From Catonella morbi ATCC 51271 (lineage in GTDB: Bacteria > Bacillota > Clostridia > Lachnospirales > Lachnospiraceae): 64,000 nt of DNA. The translations under genes were made by a program, and so were the position numbers. Location: NCBI RefSeq assembly GCF_000160035.2, contig NZ_KI535366.1, positions 211,571 through 275,570 on the forward strand. Direction: 5' to 3'. The notes below the pieces were generated by a model. That model was given only the letters and a program-made list of their open reading frames with translations. It had not been told where the DNA came from and did not search any database. Numbering within the stretch: the first letter of the stretch is position 1; every line of letters begins with the position of its first letter. This document shows, one piece after another, positions 7,900 through 17,495 of the stretch.

Positions 7900-8670
7900 G
7901 TGACTATATTAAATCTTGAAAATGTAAAAAAGGTATATAAGACTAAAAGTGTAATAACAGAAGCACTTACAGAAATTAATTTTTCAGCCTCAGAAGGTGA
8001 ATTTGTTTCCATTATGGGCGAGTCAGGCAGCGGTAAAACAACCCTGCTTAACATAATAGCAACTCTTGATAAGGCTACTTCAGGAAATGTCTTTATTAAG
8101 GATAAAAACATAGGTCTGTTAAAAGACAGTGAAATAGCAAGTTTCAGAAGAAATGAACTTGGATTTGTATTTCAGGATTTTAATCTTTTAGACCAGTTTT
8201 CAAATAAAGATAATATCTTCCTTCCACTTGTGCTTTCAGGTGTAAGTCCGAGTGAAATGGAGGCTAAGCTGGATAAAATTAAGGATATTTTAGGAATTGC
8301 AGCCATTCTTGATAAGTTTCCTTATGAAATATCGGGTGGACAGAAACAGAGAATTGCAATAGCAAGGGCTGTTATAGTTAATCCGAGTATTTTACTTGCT
8401 GATGAGCCGACAGGAGCTCTTGACTCTGCTTCTACCGAAATGATTCTTAATTTATTTAGGAAAATCAATGAAACAGGTCAGACTATACTTATGGTAACAC
8501 ATTCTTTAAGAGCTGCAGCTTTTGCAAAGCGTGTAATTTTCATAAAAGACGGTGTAGTATATCATGAGCTTTACAAGGGCGATAAAGAAAGCCTTGAGGA
8601 ATTTACGGAAAGAATCAATAATTCCCAGAAACAGCTTTTTACATCAAATTATTCACGAAACATCAAGTAA
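7900..8670 (+). CDS. ABC transporter ATPase (BceA-like)
   Basis: A 256-residue ATPase with Walker A GESGSGKTT, signature ISGGQKQRIAIARA and Walker B ILLADEPTGALD. I chose GTG at 7900 because AAAGGAG lies 9 bases upstream and the family sequence begins there; an in-frame ATG at 7843 would add 19 residues without a ribosome site. It pairs with the large FtsX-type permease 68 bases downstream. The last eight codons (SNYSRNIK) and the stop are formed by the end of a family B repeat, so the original C-terminus was replaced or extended. Confidence 0.92.
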   Translation: MTILNLENVKKVYKTKSVITEALTEINFSASEGEFVSIMGESGSGKTTLLNIIATLDKATSGNVFIKDKNIGLLKDSEIASFRRNELGFVFQDFNLLDQFSNKDNIFLPLVLSGVSPSEMEAKLDKIKDILGIAAILDKFPYEISGGQKQRIAIARAVIVNPSILLADEPTGALDSASTEMILNLFRKINETGQTILMVTHSLRAAAFAKRVIFIKDGVVYHELYKGDKESLEEFTERINNSQKQLFTSNYSRNIK

Positions 8671-8729
8671 ACACATAATAAAAATAGTCTATGGCCTAAA
8701 ATGGGAAAGAATAATTTGATGATTAAGGA
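8646..8729 (+). repeat. Repeat family B, short copy B2
   Basis: CATCAAATTATTC at 8642-8654 and GAATAATTTGATG at 8709-8721 are inverted copies; inside the left end, CACGAAACATC matches the family's right end. It overlaps the last codons of the ABC ATPase and fills the gap to the permease. Confidence 0.55.
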
Positions 8730-8738
8730 GATAAAGTA

Positions 8739-10715
8739 ATGAATCTAAAACTTGCGGGCGGCTTTGCAATAAAGAACTTAAAAGCCAACAGATATCTTGA
8801 AATACCGTTTATTCTTGCTACAGGTACAATGTTAATTTTGTTTAATATAATGGCTTCACTTATACAAAATGAATATGTACTTACAAGGCATAAAACACTG
8901 CCTACTTTTATAAGTATGGGTACCGGAGTGGCATTTATATTTACATTTATATTTGTGGTTTATGCAAACAGATTTCTTATAAAACGCAGAAATAAGGAGT
9001 TTGCTCTGTATGGCATACTGGGACTTGAAAAGAAACATATCAGAAAAATCATTTTAATTGAACATATTATTAATTACAGCTTAATTGCGGTAATAGCAAT
9101 CTCAGGCGGATACGTGTTTGGTAAGCTTGCCTTTATGGGGCTTAACAGCCTGATGAAGGATACAGCAGTAAAAATAATGGACTATCCGTTTTCAACTCAG
9201 GCTACGGCTATCACACTTGTCTATGTACTTTTCCTGTTTGTGTTTGTATATCTGCTTAATGCTTTATCAATTAAAAATGCTTCCCCTGTGGAGCTTTTAG
9301 GCAGGGAACACAGCGGAGAGGGAGAACCAAAGAACAGGCTTGTGCTTTTATTGATTGGCTTAGCTTTTTTAGTAGTCGGGTATTATATTGCATTAACAAT
9401 AAACGGAATACTTAAAAGCCTTTTAGCATTTTTTATTGCAGTTGTCCTGGTAATAATTGCTACCTATATTCTTTTCATGACTTTTTCAATATTTATGCTT
9501 AAAATACAAAAGAAAAATAAGAATTTTTATTACAAGGCTAAAAATTTTCTTTCAGTTTCAGGTATGATATACAGAATGAAAAGCAGTGCTGTAGGTATAG
9601 CCTCTATAGCCATTCTTAGTACAGGTGTAATTGTTACTCTTGCAACCACACTTTCCATATATGGAAGCATTGAAGCTGTGGTGACTTCAACAATACCAAG
9701 GGAATATAAGATAAGTAATGTTGCGATAAATGTAACCATTGATAATTATAAAGATGAGCAGAAGAAGCTTATGGATATCATAGCAAAGGCTGCCGGCGGA
9801 GAGAAAAATATAGTAAATTCTTTTTCCGAACTGAGTGGTATGATATATGCCTTACAAAAAGGTAGTGAACTTTTACCTCTGTTAGGTGACAATGCTAATG
9901 ATTATCACCCTGTACCGGCAATACTTTCTACAATAGAAGCTTATAACTCAGAATTTAACCAAAATGTGAAGCTGGCTGATGATGAAGTAATCATTTCCTC
10001 TAACAGTAGCAGCCTGCCTATAGAAAGTACTATAAATTTAGGAGGGAAAAATTATAAAACAAGGATGGTGGAAGGACTTGTTCCGGGGAATTTCGCTATA
10101 GAAATTTATAAAATTATACTTCCTAATACAAGTACAATGGATGAACTCACAAAATTTTATCTGATGGATAAAAATGATGAGAAAGGCAATTTCCCTGCAC
10201 CATTATACATAACTGCACACTTTGATTTAACTACAGATAAGGCAAACTTTGAAAAAGCATTTTTTGCACTTGGTGAAGGTAAATATGAATTGGCTGAAAT
10301 TTCAGATATAAGAAAAAGCTCTTATGAATTTAACGGTGGTTTTCTTTTCTTAGGAATTATTGTAGGTATTATTTTCCTTTCAGGCACTATGCTGATTACA
10401 TATTATAAGCAGGTAAGTGAGGGCAGTGAGGACAGGGAAAAGTATCAGATTATGAAAAAAGTGGGACTTCCTGATGAACTTATAAAGAAAACTACTGCTT
10501 CACAGGTAGTATGGATGTTCTTTCTTCCGTTAGCTGTAGCTGCCATACATTCCATTGTTTCTTCAAAGATAATTTTTCAGCTTCTGGGTATGTTCGGAGT
10601 AAGGACTTTTATGGATTATGGAAGTAATCTTTTGATTGTAGGCGGTGTATTTGCAGTGGTTTATTTTGTTAATTTTAAGATTACTTCTAATGTTTATTAT
10701 AAGCAGGTGAGGTAG
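8739..10715 (+). CDS. FtsX-like ABC permease (BceB/VraG-like)
   Basis: A 658-residue membrane protein with ten predicted helices arranged as in BceB: one N-terminal helix, a group of helices from about residues 55-310, a large extracytoplasmic domain (about residues 320-540) between helices 7 and 8 that would bind peptide ligands, and a C-terminal group of helices. With the ATPase it would form the peptide-detoxification transporter that signals to the upstream kinase. Length and layout fit the family. The ligand, for example bacitracin or a lantibiotic, cannot be inferred. Confidence 0.88.
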   Translation: MNLKLAGGFAIKNLKANRYLEIPFILATGTMLILFNIMASLIQNEYVLTRHKTLPTFISMGTGVAFIFTFIFVVYANRFLIKRRNKEFALYGILGLEKKHIRKIILIEHIINYSLIAVIAISGGYVFGKLAFMGLNSLMKDTAVKIMDYPFSTQATAITLVYVLFLFVFVYLLNALSIKNASPVELLGREHSGEGEPKNRLVLLLIGLAFLVVGYYIALTINGILKSLLAFFIAVVLVIIATYILFMTFSIFMLKIQKKNKNFYYKAKNFLSVSGMIYRMKSSAVGIASIAILSTGVIVTLATTLSIYGSIEAVVTSTIPREYKISNVAINVTIDNYKDEQKKLMDIIAKAAGGEKNIVNSFSELSGMIYALQKGSELLPLLGDNANDYHPVPAILSTIEAYNSEFNQNVKLADDEVIISSNSSSLPIESTINLGGKNYKTRMVEGLVPGNFAIEIYKIILPNTSTMDELTKFYLMDKNDEKGNFPAPLYITAHFDLTTDKANFEKAFFALGEGKYELAEISDIRKSSYEFNGGFLFLGIIVGIIFLSGTMLITYYKQVSEGSEDREKYQIMKKVGLPDELIKKTTASQVVWMFFLPLAVAAIHSIVSSKIIFQLLGMFGVRTFMDYGSNLLIVGGVFAVVYFVNFKITSNVYYKQVR

Positions 10716-10738
10716 GATGCTGTAGTGAGTTTTTGAAA

Positions 10739-10811
10739 AATATCATAATTTCTAACTTACGGCTTGATTATGATGTTAAACAAGATGTTTCGTGAATAAT
10801 TCGGGTTAAAT
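10739..10811 (+). repeat. Repeat family B, copy B3
   Basis: GGCTTGATTATGATGTTAAA, then CAAGATGTTTCGTGAATAAT and TCGGGTTAAA, closely matches the right part of the element at 45370-45558. ATCATAAT and ATTATGAT inside it form a hairpin. Confidence 0.65.
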
Positions 10812-10825
10812 ATTATTGAAGATGG

Positions 10826-10860
10826 CAGGCAGTAAATCAGATTAGGTTTACTGCCTGTTT
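10826..10860 (+). terminator. Intrinsic terminator after the BceAB-like genes
   Basis: CAGGCAGTAAA and TTTACTGCCTG form an 11-bp perfect stem around a 10-nt loop, followed by TTT. Confidence 0.75.
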
Positions 10861-10900
10861 CCATATTTACCACTTGTATTTATTCAAACTCTAAAATATA

Positions 10901-10986
10901 ATGATACAAGCGTTAAAGGTATAAAAATTTGATGTAGGCTTGCTTGCAAAATAATTTATTACCTTTTAACACGAAAACAATATGAC
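10901..10986 (+). repeat. Repeat family A, copy A1 (5' part)
   Basis: It starts with ATGATACAAGCGTTAAAGG and holds the first hairpin of the family (GCGTTAAAGG paired with CCTTTTAACAC), with the shared GCTTGCTTGC loop. The later hairpins are absent. The stem differs from the other copies by paired changes. It lies 50 bases upstream of the DUF4091 gene. Confidence 0.7.
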
Positions 10987-11035
10987 AGTGAAGAACAGGG
11001 TTCTGATAGATTATATATGATGTATTGGAGGCATA

Positions 11036-12703
11036 ATGGAAACAACAGACAGCATATCTGAATTATTATGGCTTAGCTCTATGGCTAAGGTTTTTGCAGA
11101 CGAAGAGCCAAAGGAAAGTATAGAAGATTCCGAGCTTTCTTTCTTTGTAAATGAGGTGTACAGTTTTCAGCTTGGATTAAAGTCGAAAGCAGACGGCGAC
11201 AATGATTTTGCGGATATTGAGATTTCAGGAAGTCTTGCTCCTTTTACAAAGGTAAGAGAAGTAATTTCCGTACCCGTAAAATTTGCAGCTAAATTCAAGG
11301 ATGAAGGTGAATATTTAAGAAAGGCACCGGGGCTTTATCCCGATTTACTCAGAGAACTTACCGATAATAAGCTTAGACTTACAAACGGCTACCGGCAGTC
11401 ACTTCATTTCACTGTTGACTTAAGAGAGGCGGATAAAACCCGATTTAATTTGGGTAAAAATAATCTTATTGTGAAAATTAAGACTGATGAAGCTGAGTAT
11501 AAAAAGGAAATTGTACTTGAACTTCTGAAAGAAGAGCTTCCAAAACTTGATATTTATCATACAGAGTGGTTTCATCCTGACTGTCTTGCGGATTATTATA
11601 AGGTGGAAAGCCTTAGTGAAAGACATTGGGAAATAATTGAGAATTTCATTAAGCATTATGCTAAATCGGGTATGAATACTATTCTTGTGCCAACCTTCAC
11701 ACTTCCGCTTGATACAGAAATAGGCGGAGAGAGAACTACAGTTCAACTTGTGGATATGGATAAAAATGGTACTGACTACAAATTTAATTTTGATAAAGTT
11801 AAAAGATTTATAGATATTTGTCTCAGAAACGGTATTGAATACTTTGAAATTGCTCATTTATTTACTCAATGGGGAGCAAATGCAGCACCCAAGATTATGG
11901 CTAATGAAGCCGGAGAACTTAAGAAAATTTTTGGCTGGGAAACTGATTCTGAAGGAGAAGAATACATAGGCTTTTTAGGTCAGTACATCCCTGCGCTCAT
12001 AGTAAAACTTGAAGAATGGGGGCTTAAGGGAAAAGTATTTTTTCACTTATCAGATGAGCCTGATGATAACTGTATAGAAAAGTACAGTAGTCTGAAAAAT
12101 AAAATTACTTCATTTTTAGGTGATTATCCTATACTTGATGCAGTTTCAAGATTCAGCTTTGCAGAAAGAGGAATAGTTGACAGACCTGTACCTGCAAACA
12201 GCCACCTTACTCCGTTTTTAGAAAATAAAATCCCCGGCCTGTGGACGTATTACTGCTGTGCACAGGGAAATAAGGTTTCCAACAGATTTATGTCGATGCC
12301 GTCAGCCCGTACAAGAGTACTTGGAGTATTGCTGTATTATTTTGACATAAAGGGATTTTTACATTGGGGTTACAATTTTTATAATACTCAATATTCTCTA
12401 AAGAAAATAAATCCGTATGAGGTTACAGATGCGGGCGGAATTTTTCAGGCAGGCGATCCTTTTCTTGTATATCCGGGAGAAGACGGCAAACCGGAAGATT
12501 CTCTGAGAATGATATCTATGCTTGAAGCTATGCAGGATTTTAGGGCTTTGAAAAAAATGGAGACCTTATCAGGGAGAGAAGAAGTTATATCTTTAATAGA
12601 AGAACTTGCAGGAGGTAAGCTTACAATGGAAGATTACCCTACTGATTTTAATTTTATCGAGGAATTAAGAAGAAAAATAAATCTAAAAATCAGCAGGGAA
12701 TAA
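11036..12703 (+). CDS. DUF4091 / GH123-like glycoside hydrolase
   Basis: A 555-residue cytoplasmic protein, with no signal peptide, whose second half matches the DUF4091 / GH123-like family: a TIM-barrel region with the acid pair in FFHLSDEPDD and the C-terminal block GFLHWGYNFY...DAGGIFQAGDPFLVYPG. Enzymes of this type cleave N-acetylgalactosamine or related sugars from glycans; the exact substrate is unknown. The N-terminal 180 residues look beta-rich. It is a single-gene unit, with a family A repeat upstream and a terminator downstream. It may serve the adjacent glycan locus. Confidence 0.75.
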   Translation: METTDSISELLWLSSMAKVFADEEPKESIEDSELSFFVNEVYSFQLGLKSKADGDNDFADIEISGSLAPFTKVREVISVPVKFAAKFKDEGEYLRKAPGLYPDLLRELTDNKLRLTNGYRQSLHFTVDLREADKTRFNLGKNNLIVKIKTDEAEYKKEIVLELLKEELPKLDIYHTEWFHPDCLADYYKVESLSERHWEIIENFIKHYAKSGMNTILVPTFTLPLDTEIGGERTTVQLVDMDKNGTDYKFNFDKVKRFIDICLRNGIEYFEIAHLFTQWGANAAPKIMANEAGELKKIFGWETDSEGEEYIGFLGQYIPALIVKLEEWGLKGKVFFHLSDEPDDNCIEKYSSLKNKITSFLGDYPILDAVSRFSFAERGIVDRPVPANSHLTPFLENKIPGLWTYYCCAQGNKVSNRFMSMPSARTRVLGVLLYYFDIKGFLHWGYNFYNTQYSLKKINPYEVTDAGGIFQAGDPFLVYPGEDGKPEDSLRMISMLEAMQDFRALKKMETLSGREEVISLIEELAGGKLTMEDYPTDFNFIEELRRKINLKISRE

Positions 12704-12713
12704 TGAAAGATTT

Positions 12714-12747
12714 ACAGGTAATACTTAGAGTGTTGCCTGTTTTTTTA
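12714..12747 (+). terminator. Intrinsic terminator after the DUF4091 gene
   Basis: ACAGGTAA and TTGCCTGT form a stem with one mismatch, followed by a run of seven T. Confidence 0.75.
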
Positions 12748-12864
12748 TGCAATAGAAAATTTCTCCGCAGTTCCATATTCATAAAAAAAACTCCGAACTA
12801 AATAAAATTATGTATTTTAGAAATAAAGTATAAATTTTTCCACTCTAAATAATAAAAAAGTCCA

Positions 12865-12893
12865 TTGTCTGAAATCAATAATTTTCTTAAACT
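12865..12893 (+). promoter_or_regulatory. Candidate promoter of the glycan operon
   Basis: TTGTCT at 12865 and TAAACT at 12888 with a 17-base spacer, about 85 bases before the metallophosphoesterase start. It is a moderate match only. Confidence 0.4.
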
Positions 12894-12907
12894 ATAATTG
12901 AATACCG

Positions 12908-12946
12908 ATTGTTCGCGAAACATCCTGTGAATAATTTGGATTAAGT
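12908..12946 (+). repeat. Repeat family B, compact copy B4
   Basis: GATTGTTCGCGAAACATC on the left and CTGTGAATAATTTGGATTAA on the right are the two family ends joined with almost no interior. It lies between the promoter candidate and the first gene of the glycan operon. Confidence 0.6.
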
Positions 12947-12977
12947 TTTATATCAATTAAAATGCAGGGAGGATAAT

Positions 12978-13910
12978 ATGGACTCCGATTTAAGATTTAA
13001 TGAAGACGGTAATATAAAAATAATGCAGCTTACTGACTTACATTACACTAATGATGATGAGGCTGACCATAAAACAGTTGCTCTTATGAGACAGGCTCTG
13101 AAAGATGAAAAACCGGATTTTGTTATAGTTACCGGAGATATGGTTTACGGTGAACATAATCTTGAGTTTTTGCCTAAAGTATTTGCTCCCCTCATAGAAA
13201 GTGGATGTCCCTGGTCTTTTGTATTCGGAAATCATGATTCTGAATGGGGACATAGCAGGACAGAACTTCTGGAAGCCGGAATGAAGATGAAGGGCTGTAT
13301 GGCTTCACATGATTCTTCCTCAATTGACGGTGTAGGTAACCATATAATTGAAATTAAAGATAAGAATAATAAGACTAAATGGGCTGTTTTCGCCATAGAT
13401 TCAGGGGATTATAACCCTATGGAACAAGTAGGCGGCTATGCCTGTGTTACCCGAAACCAGATTAACTGGTATCAGAATAAAATTTATGAACTTAAAGACA
13501 AATACGGAGATTTTTCCGCACTTGCCTTTCAGCATATAGCTGTTCCTGAACACTTAGATGTATTTAAGTATGAAAAATGTTATGGAATAAAGCGTGAAGG
13601 CTGCGGATGTCCAAGAGTAAACTCCGGTTTATTCTATGCCATGCTTGAAGCCGGACATACAAAGGGGCTTTTTGTGGGACATGACCATGCAAACGATTAT
13701 TACGGTAATTTGTTCGGAATTACCCTTGGCTATGGGCGTGCCGGAGGCTATGGTACTTATGGCGCTCCTGATCATATGAAGGGAGCAAGAATTTTTATAT
13801 TGAATGAAAACAATACAGAAAGTTTTGAAACCTATGTATACCTTGAAAATGGGGATGTTATAAAAGAACCTTGGGGATATGTGCCGCTTTGCAGAAGGGA
13901 TGAGGGGTAA
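12978..13910 (+). CDS. Calcineurin-like metallophosphoesterase
   Basis: A 310-residue dinuclear-metal phosphoesterase. The metal-binding blocks are seen in order: QLTDLHYTND (D-x-H), VTGDMVYG (GD), FGNHDSEWG (GNHD), AFQHIAVPE and GLFVGHDHANDYYG (GHxH). It has no signal peptide, so it acts in the cytoplasm on a substrate that is imported or made inside. It starts the glycan operon: GGGAGG lies 6 bases before the ATG and the next gene is 3 bases away. Family members hydrolyse phosphomonoesters or phosphodiesters; the substrate is unknown. Confidence 0.85.
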   Translation: MDSDLRFNEDGNIKIMQLTDLHYTNDDEADHKTVALMRQALKDEKPDFVIVTGDMVYGEHNLEFLPKVFAPLIESGCPWSFVFGNHDSEWGHSRTELLEAGMKMKGCMASHDSSSIDGVGNHIIEIKDKNNKTKWAVFAIDSGDYNPMEQVGGYACVTRNQINWYQNKIYELKDKYGDFSALAFQHIAVPEHLDVFKYEKCYGIKREGCGCPRVNSGLFYAMLEAGHTKGLFVGHDHANDYYGNLFGITLGYGRAGGYGTYGAPDHMKGARIFILNENNTESFETYVYLENGDVIKEPWGYVPLCRRDEG

Positions 13911-13913
13911 GTT

Positions 13914-14690
13914 ATGGGAGATATTAAACTTGTTACCTTTAATATTCGCTGCGATTATGAACAGGATGGTATCAATAACTTTGCTTTCAGAAAACCTCTG
14001 ATTGTTGATAAAGTTAACAGTACGCAACCTGATATAATCTGCTTTCAGGAAGTGCTGCCACATGTTGCTGTCTGGCTTAAGGCTACATTTACTGATTACT
14101 ATATTGTAGGTTGCGGAAGAAGTGAAGATTTTGCTGATGAACAGGAAGCAATAGCATTTAAGAAAGACAGATTTAATCTGGTTAATATGTCTACTTTCTG
14201 GATGTCGGAAACTCCTTATATTCCCGGCAGCAGGTACAAAAAACAGAGTACTTGTCCAAGAGTAACTACTGAAGTAGTGCTGTATGATATTGCAGAAAAG
14301 AATATGTTCAGGTTATTAAACACTCATTTGGATCATGAAGGCAGTGAAGCAAGGCTTTTGGGACTTAATCAGTTACTTAAAAAGATAGATGAAGAAATAA
14401 TATTTCCTGATATACCCGTAATTATAGCTGGGGATTTTAATGCCGAACCCGATTCGCCTGAAATGCAGGCTGTAATTACTTCAGAAAAATATTATGACCT
14501 GACTGCCGGTATAGACTTTACTTTCCATGATTACGGAAAAACTAAGGAAAAAATTGATTATATTTTTGTCAGTAGGAACATTACCTGTAAAAAAACAGAA
14601 AAATGGGATGATGTTAAAAACGGGGTATATATATCCGACCACTATCCTATACAGGTGGATATTAGCATTAATAATGGGGGGATTACATGA
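13914..14690 (+). CDS. Endonuclease/exonuclease/phosphatase-family phosphodiesterase
   Basis: A 258-residue EEP-fold enzyme. Motifs in order are LVTFNIRCD, IICFQEV (catalytic Glu), NTHLDHEGSEAR, IIAGDFNAEPDSPEM and the terminal ISDHYPIQVD. These mark Mg-dependent phosphodiesterases that act on nucleic acids, sphingomyelin, inositol phosphates or similar. There is no signal peptide. It is the second gene of the glycan operon and overlaps the permease by 4 bases (ATGA), so it is coupled to sugar uptake. This suggests it removes a phosphodiester group from the imported compound; that is inference. Confidence 0.85.
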   Translation: MGDIKLVTFNIRCDYEQDGINNFAFRKPLIVDKVNSTQPDIICFQEVLPHVAVWLKATFTDYYIVGCGRSEDFADEQEAIAFKKDRFNLVNMSTFWMSETPYIPGSRYKKQSTCPRVTTEVVLYDIAEKNMFRLLNTHLDHEGSEARLLGLNQLLKKIDEEIIFPDIPVIIAGDFNAEPDSPEMQAVITSEKYYDLTAGIDFTFHDYGKTKEKIDYIFVSRNITCKKTEKWDDVKNGVYISDHYPIQVDISINNGGIT

Positions 14691-15622
14691 AGAACACGGC
14701 TGTTAAAAAGAATAAAAAAAGTCTTGGAAGCAGGATGCTTCAATACTGGCCACTGTATGTTATGCTTCTTCCTGCAATTATTTACTATATTTTAATCTGC
14801 TATGTACCTATGGCAGGAAATATACTTGCATTTAAGGAATATTCGTTCAAAAAAGGTATATGGGGAAGCGATTTTGTAGGACTTAGATACTTCGAAGCAT
14901 TTTTTAAAAGCTATGACTGTATAAGGCTTATTAAAAATACGCTGACAGTCGGCTTTATTAAATGTATCCTTGAATTTCCTTTTGCAATTATACTTGCGCT
15001 TCTCTTAAATGAACTTAAAAATATGAAATTTAAGAAGGTAAGCCAGACGATTACTTATTTGCCGCATTTTTTATCAAGCGTAATCATAGTTACTATGATT
15101 CAGAGGCTTCTTGCACCGAATAACGGAGTAATAAATCAGATTATTGCAGGACTCGGAGGAGAGGGAGACACCTTCTTTCTTATGGAAGCAAAATATTTTC
15201 TGGGAATTCTTTTTTCTATGGATTTGTGGAGAAATATAGGCTGGGATTCCATCATCTATTTAGCCGCAATAAGCAGCGTGGATACGTCTTTGTACGAAGC
15301 TGCGCAGATGGATGGCTGCGGTAAATTAAAAAGGATGTGGCATATAACACTTCCGGGAATAAGAGGTACTATAGGTTTACTTTTCATTATGGGTGTAGGC
15401 GGACTTCTTTCATCCGGATTTGAACAGATATACCTGCTTAGGACACCCGGAAATATGCAGCTTGCAGACACTCTTGATACCTATGTGGTAAGAGTGGGCT
15501 TACAAGGAGGACAATTTGGATATGCCACAGCCATAGGACTTATTCAAGGCTTGGTTGGATTGGTACTTGTTGTCATTACCAACAAAATCTGTAAGAAGCT
15601 TACAGAAGTCAGTCTTTGGTAA
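14687..15622 (+). CDS. ABC sugar importer permease, LplB type
   Basis: A 311-residue inner-membrane permease with six hydrophobic segments and the EAA loop (EAAQMDGCGKLKRMWHITLP) that docks the ATPase. It belongs to the LplB/YtcQ/YtcP class of carbohydrate importers that take up oligosaccharides. No ATPase gene is in the locus, which is usual for this class because a shared MsmK-type ATPase serves several importers. It is coupled to the EEP gene by an ATGA overlap. The partner permease follows the binding protein. Confidence 0.9.
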   Translation: MKNTAVKKNKKSLGSRMLQYWPLYVMLLPAIIYYILICYVPMAGNILAFKEYSFKKGIWGSDFVGLRYFEAFFKSYDCIRLIKNTLTVGFIKCILEFPFAIILALLLNELKNMKFKKVSQTITYLPHFLSSVIIVTMIQRLLAPNNGVINQIIAGLGGEGDTFFLMEAKYFLGILFSMDLWRNIGWDSIIYLAAISSVDTSLYEAAQMDGCGKLKRMWHITLPGIRGTIGLLFIMGVGGLLSSGFEQIYLLRTPGNMQLADTLDTYVVRVGLQGGQFGYATAIGLIQGLVGLVLVVITNKICKKLTEVSLW

Positions 15623-15661
15623 TGGCTTAATAATACACAAAAAAGAAAGGGGTAGTAGTTT

Positions 15662-17461
15662 ATGAAAACCAAAAATCTAAGAAGAATGCTTTCTCTTATG
15701 TTAGTAGGAGGTATGGCAATCAGCATGCTCGGTGCCTGTAGCAAACCTGAGGCTGATAAGGGAGAAAAAGCATCAAAAGTACAAAGTTCTGCTTCTTCAG
15801 GTAAAACTTCGGTAGCAAGCAATACCGTTCCTGACGGAAAGCCTGCAACCTGGATAGCGGACAGAACCATCAACATTCAGGCATATGTGGATGATATCGG
15901 TTATAGTTTACCAAAGGATTTTAACAATACGCCGGTTATGCAGGAAATTACAAAGCGTACCGGAATAAAGTTAAATGTACAATATACTCCGGGCGACAGT
16001 GATTCCAAGGTACTGGCTTCACAGCTTGCGGCAGGAACTATACCTGATGTGATCATTTCCTATCTTGACGACTCCACAAGACCTGAGTTCCCTCTCCTGT
16101 TAAAAGCAGCTAAAGAAGGAATGTTTGCAGACGTTGCACCAATGATGAAAAATTCTCAGGTATACAAAAAATATTATGAAGACGGATTTCTTCCAAGAGA
16201 CAGTTACAAGAACATAGTATTCAGAGAAGAATTCGGTGATGCTGTTTATCTGCTTCCTATGAAGATTGAAGAGGTAGATCGTTCAGCAGAATATATTCCT
16301 GAAGATGCTTATCTTGGCGGACCTTATATTCAGAAGAAAATAGTGGATAAGTTAGGAATTGACCCTACATCTGTCAGAACATCTGAGGATTTTTATAACC
16401 TGCTTGTGAAGATTAAAAAGGGCGGTTTTAAAGATGATAACGGAAATGACGTATGGCCTTTGGGACCTAAGTATTGGGGCGGTTCTTATGATTCACTTGC
16501 CTTCAATATAGGAGAGTTAAATTGGGGAGTAAGCGGTAAGGGCTCTCTTGGCGGATATAATATCGATAAAAAAGACGGTAAAATTAAACATGAAGCTGAA
16601 ACAGAATATGTATTTGACAAAATTAACTTTGTTAGAAAGCTCATCAAAGAAGGACTTATGAATCCTGAGTATTTTACAATGGATCAGACAAGAGCGGAAG
16701 AAGTAAGTAAGAGTCATAATTCAGCCATAATAGCAGATGTACACAACTATGAAAATATAATATATCAGTCAAATGACTGGGTTCCTCTCGGACCTCTTAA
16801 CAATGTATCGGGTGATAACAAGGGTGTTGTTTCCGGCAAGGGACAGCGTGGTTGCTGGGCTATTTCTTCTCAGGCTGAAAATCCTGAAGAAATATTCAAA
16901 TTCTTTGATTATTTATCCACAACTGAAGGACAGTTACTTGCAGAATACGGTGTAGAAGGACTTTCATATACCTTAAAAGACGGAAAGCCGGTTATAACCG
17001 AAGAGGTTTCCAAAAAGTTGAATGACGGAGATATAGATTGGCTTATAAACAGCGTTGGTGCTGCTTTTGGCGGTACTGCCAATTATTTCTTCGAGTTCAT
17101 GCTTACTAACGTAAATCATATTGATAATTTCGGTGAATCAAGACCGGGTTCGGGAAGCGGCTCAGCTTTCAAGAGAAGTGTAGAAATAGCAAAAGAGTTT
17201 CCTAGAGAATACAGGGTTGTTCCGGGTCTTAAGGCAACTGCATATTTAACTTCTCCGGGACTTGAAGATATTAAGGCTCAGATGGATTTACTTAACTATC
17301 AGGATACACTTATTCAGGCATTTTTCGCTAAAGATGATAATGAAGTTAAGTCAATAATTGAATCTTTCAGAAATCAGCTTCAGGCAGCCGGAAATGAACA
17401 GTTTAAGGCAAAATTGGAAGAGATTTACAAAGAAGATAATCAGGCAATTCAGTTCTATTAA
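15662..17461 (+). CDS. Extracellular solute-binding lipoprotein of the importer
   Basis: A 599-residue lipoprotein with a signal peptide ending in a lipobox (LGACSK, Cys at about 26), a Ser-rich linker, then a family 1-type periplasmic-binding fold, as in YtcQ/LipO-like proteins of about 500-600 residues. It would capture oligosaccharides outside the membrane for the two permeases on either side. AAAGGGG lies upstream of the ATG. The sequence does not reveal the ligand; the GH38 and GH4 enzymes suggest a mannose-containing glycan. Confidence 0.9.
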   Translation: MKTKNLRRMLSLMLVGGMAISMLGACSKPEADKGEKASKVQSSASSGKTSVASNTVPDGKPATWIADRTINIQAYVDDIGYSLPKDFNNTPVMQEITKRTGIKLNVQYTPGDSDSKVLASQLAAGTIPDVIISYLDDSTRPEFPLLLKAAKEGMFADVAPMMKNSQVYKKYYEDGFLPRDSYKNIVFREEFGDAVYLLPMKIEEVDRSAEYIPEDAYLGGPYIQKKIVDKLGIDPTSVRTSEDFYNLLVKIKKGGFKDDNGNDVWPLGPKYWGGSYDSLAFNIGELNWGVSGKGSLGGYNIDKKDGKIKHEAETEYVFDKINFVRKLIKEGLMNPEYFTMDQTRAEEVSKSHNSAIIADVHNYENIIYQSNDWVPLGPLNNVSGDNKGVVSGKGQRGCWAISSQAENPEEIFKFFDYLSTTEGQLLAEYGVEGLSYTLKDGKPVITEEVSKKLNDGDIDWLINSVGAAFGGTANYFFEFMLTNVNHIDNFGESRPGSGSGSAFKRSVEIAKEFPREYRVVPGLKATAYLTSPGLEDIKAQMDLLNYQDTLIQAFFAKDDNEVKSIIESFRNQLQAAGNEQFKAKLEEIYKEDNQAIQFY

Positions 17462-17495
17462 AGATTAAGTTTCAGTAAAAGGAGCAGGTATAGTT